Part shown: in pieces, positions 63,304 through 64,000 of the stretch | How positions within the stretch are numbered: position 1 is the stretch's first letter | Layout: the number at the start of each line of letters is the position of its first letter | Source of the DNA: Meiothermus sp. | GTDB taxonomy: Bacteria > Deinococcota > Deinococci > Deinococcales > Thermaceae | Length of the DNA stretch: 64,000 nt | Direction: 5' to 3' | NCBI RefSeq assembly: GCF_026004115.1 | Contig: NZ_BPIM01000001.1 | Location: 1,964,501-2,028,500, forward strand | Notes under the pieces: generated by a model | The model's database searches: none | What the model was told of the DNA's origin: nothing | Seen by the model: only the letters and a program-made list of their open reading frames with translations | Translations under genes and position numbers: made by a program

Positions 63304-64000
63304 TGCCGGAAACGCCTATGGGTTCTCCATCGCGAACTTTGGGTAGCCGGTTGCTAAACGCGCGCCGTCGCCGTTTTGTGGGGCGGGGCGCTGAGCTGGC
63401 GCTGTTGCGAACCACGCTCGAGGAAGCCGAGTTGCCCTTTGCGCTCTTGCATGTGTACGGACCAGGGGGGGTAGGGAAGACCGCCTTGCTGGGAGAGTTT
63501 GCTCGAGTAGGGGGGGAAGCCGGGGTTGGGGTAGTGCGGCTCGATGCCCGCAATATGGATTCCTCACCAGAGGGTTTCCTATCGGCCCTGAGGCTGGGAT
63601 TGGGTCTGGATGCAACGGCCTCACCGATCGAGTTCCTGTCGCGGCAAGGGCGTAGCCTGCTCCTGTTGGATACCTATGAAAACCTGACCCCACTGGACGC
63701 CTGGTTGCGCGAGACCTTTTTGCCACAATTGCCAGAGCATACCCTGGTGGTGTTTGCCGGGCGTAAACCGCCCGGTGCGGCCTGGCGCTCCGATCCCGGC
63801 TGGCGCGACCTGATCCGTACCCTTAGCCTGCGCAACCTGCGGCCCGAAGAAAGCCGTGAGTATCTGACCCGGCGTGGTGTGGTGGAAGAAAAGCATCAAG
63901 CTGTGCTGGACTTCACACACGGGCATGCGCTGGCGCTCTCGCTGGTGGCTGATGTGCTGGAGCAGGGCGCAGGCGAGTGGGACTTCGACCCAGGCCGTCA
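63304..64000 (+). CDS. STAND/AAA-type ATPase, N-terminal part
   Basis: The frame from ATG 63304 stays open to the end of the window (232 codons). It starts with a basic stretch (NARRRRFVGRGAELALL), a Walker A loop YGPGGVGKTALLGEFA, a Walker B strand RSLLLLDTYE, and an ARP-like LVVFAGRKPPGAAW, followed by a winged-helix-like LRNLRPEESREYLTRRGV. This is the NB-ARC/STAND layout of large signalling ATPases, often followed by TPRs or a LuxR-type HTH. The C-terminal domains lie outside the window. A second ATG at 63319 is possible. Confidence 0.85.

Overview
The window looks like part of the chromosome of a thermophilic member of the Thermaceae, most likely Meiothermus. The evidence is high GC, strong Thermus-type gene content (a gdhA-like/gdhB pair, an SdrP-type CRP regulator, long-form HPF) and a voltage-gated channel with the pore sequence TLEGW, which resembles the calcium channel CavMr described from Meiothermus ruber. 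Many genes appear to be leaderless: a TANNNT -10 box sits 5-8 nt before the start codon. This is a known habit of the Deinococcus-Thermus phylum. The species assignment is an inference.

Layout. 1-3.1 kb: glutamate dehydrogenase pair and anmK. 3.2-8 kb: tRNA(CAU), a small membrane protein, an orphan ABC ATPase, ctpA, ftsE (no ftsX next to it) and hpf. 8-12.6 kb: an NfrB-like glycosyltransferase with a c-di-GMP-type MshEN domain, argJ, a small barrel-like secreted protein and a lipoprotein. 12.8-17.7 kb: a DtxR-controlled metal ABC operon with two tandem operators. 17.8-22.4 kb: sugar-nucleotide genes (UDP-xylose synthase, UDP-glucose dehydrogenase, GDP-mannose synthesis) beside a dead galE. 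22.8-29 kb: Nudix, prfA, an acyltransferase, DinB, the ion channel, an SDR and der. 29-35 kb: a PrcB-type lipoprotein and a dipeptide/oligopeptide ABC transporter without ATPases. 35-42 kb: YkvA, GNAT, a cupin and a complete branched-chain amino acid ABC transporter. 42-49 kb: glnA, a barrel protein, two PQQ-type sugar dehydrogenases and a Tat-exported 5'-nucleotidase. 49-54.6 kb: sdrP, a CorA-like protein, cutA, an ornithine cyclodeaminase-like protein and a sulfite dehydrogenase operon. 54.8-62 kb: mutL-mutS, moaB and gyrA. 62.2-64 kb: an insertion sequence and the start of a STAND-type ATPase.

The most striking content is not in the genes. The spaces between genes are populated by at least three families of short dispersed repeats. 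Family 1 (eight copies, 54-164 bp) has ends TACCRGATTC/GAATCYGGTA, two long internal hairpins and 3-bp TNA target duplications. It behaves like a MITE, probably mobilised in trans by an IS5-family transposase. One copy has split galE with a clean TCA duplication, one has been entered by a family 2 element, one cuts a family 3 repeat, and one creates a near-consensus extended -10 promoter. Family 2 (~165 bp) has ends CAGGGYCGGTGC. Family 3 (~118 bp) lies beside the 3' ends of genes and has no identified function.

Functional links: the sulfite dehydrogenase catalytic subunit, its dihaem cytochrome and a MOSC protein form an operon, and moaB (molybdenum cofactor) is nearby. The metal operon is self-regulated. 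glnA, the glutamate dehydrogenases and argJ handle ammonium, glutamate and arginine. The sugar-nucleotide genes and the MshEN glycosyltransferase suggest regulated exopolysaccharide.
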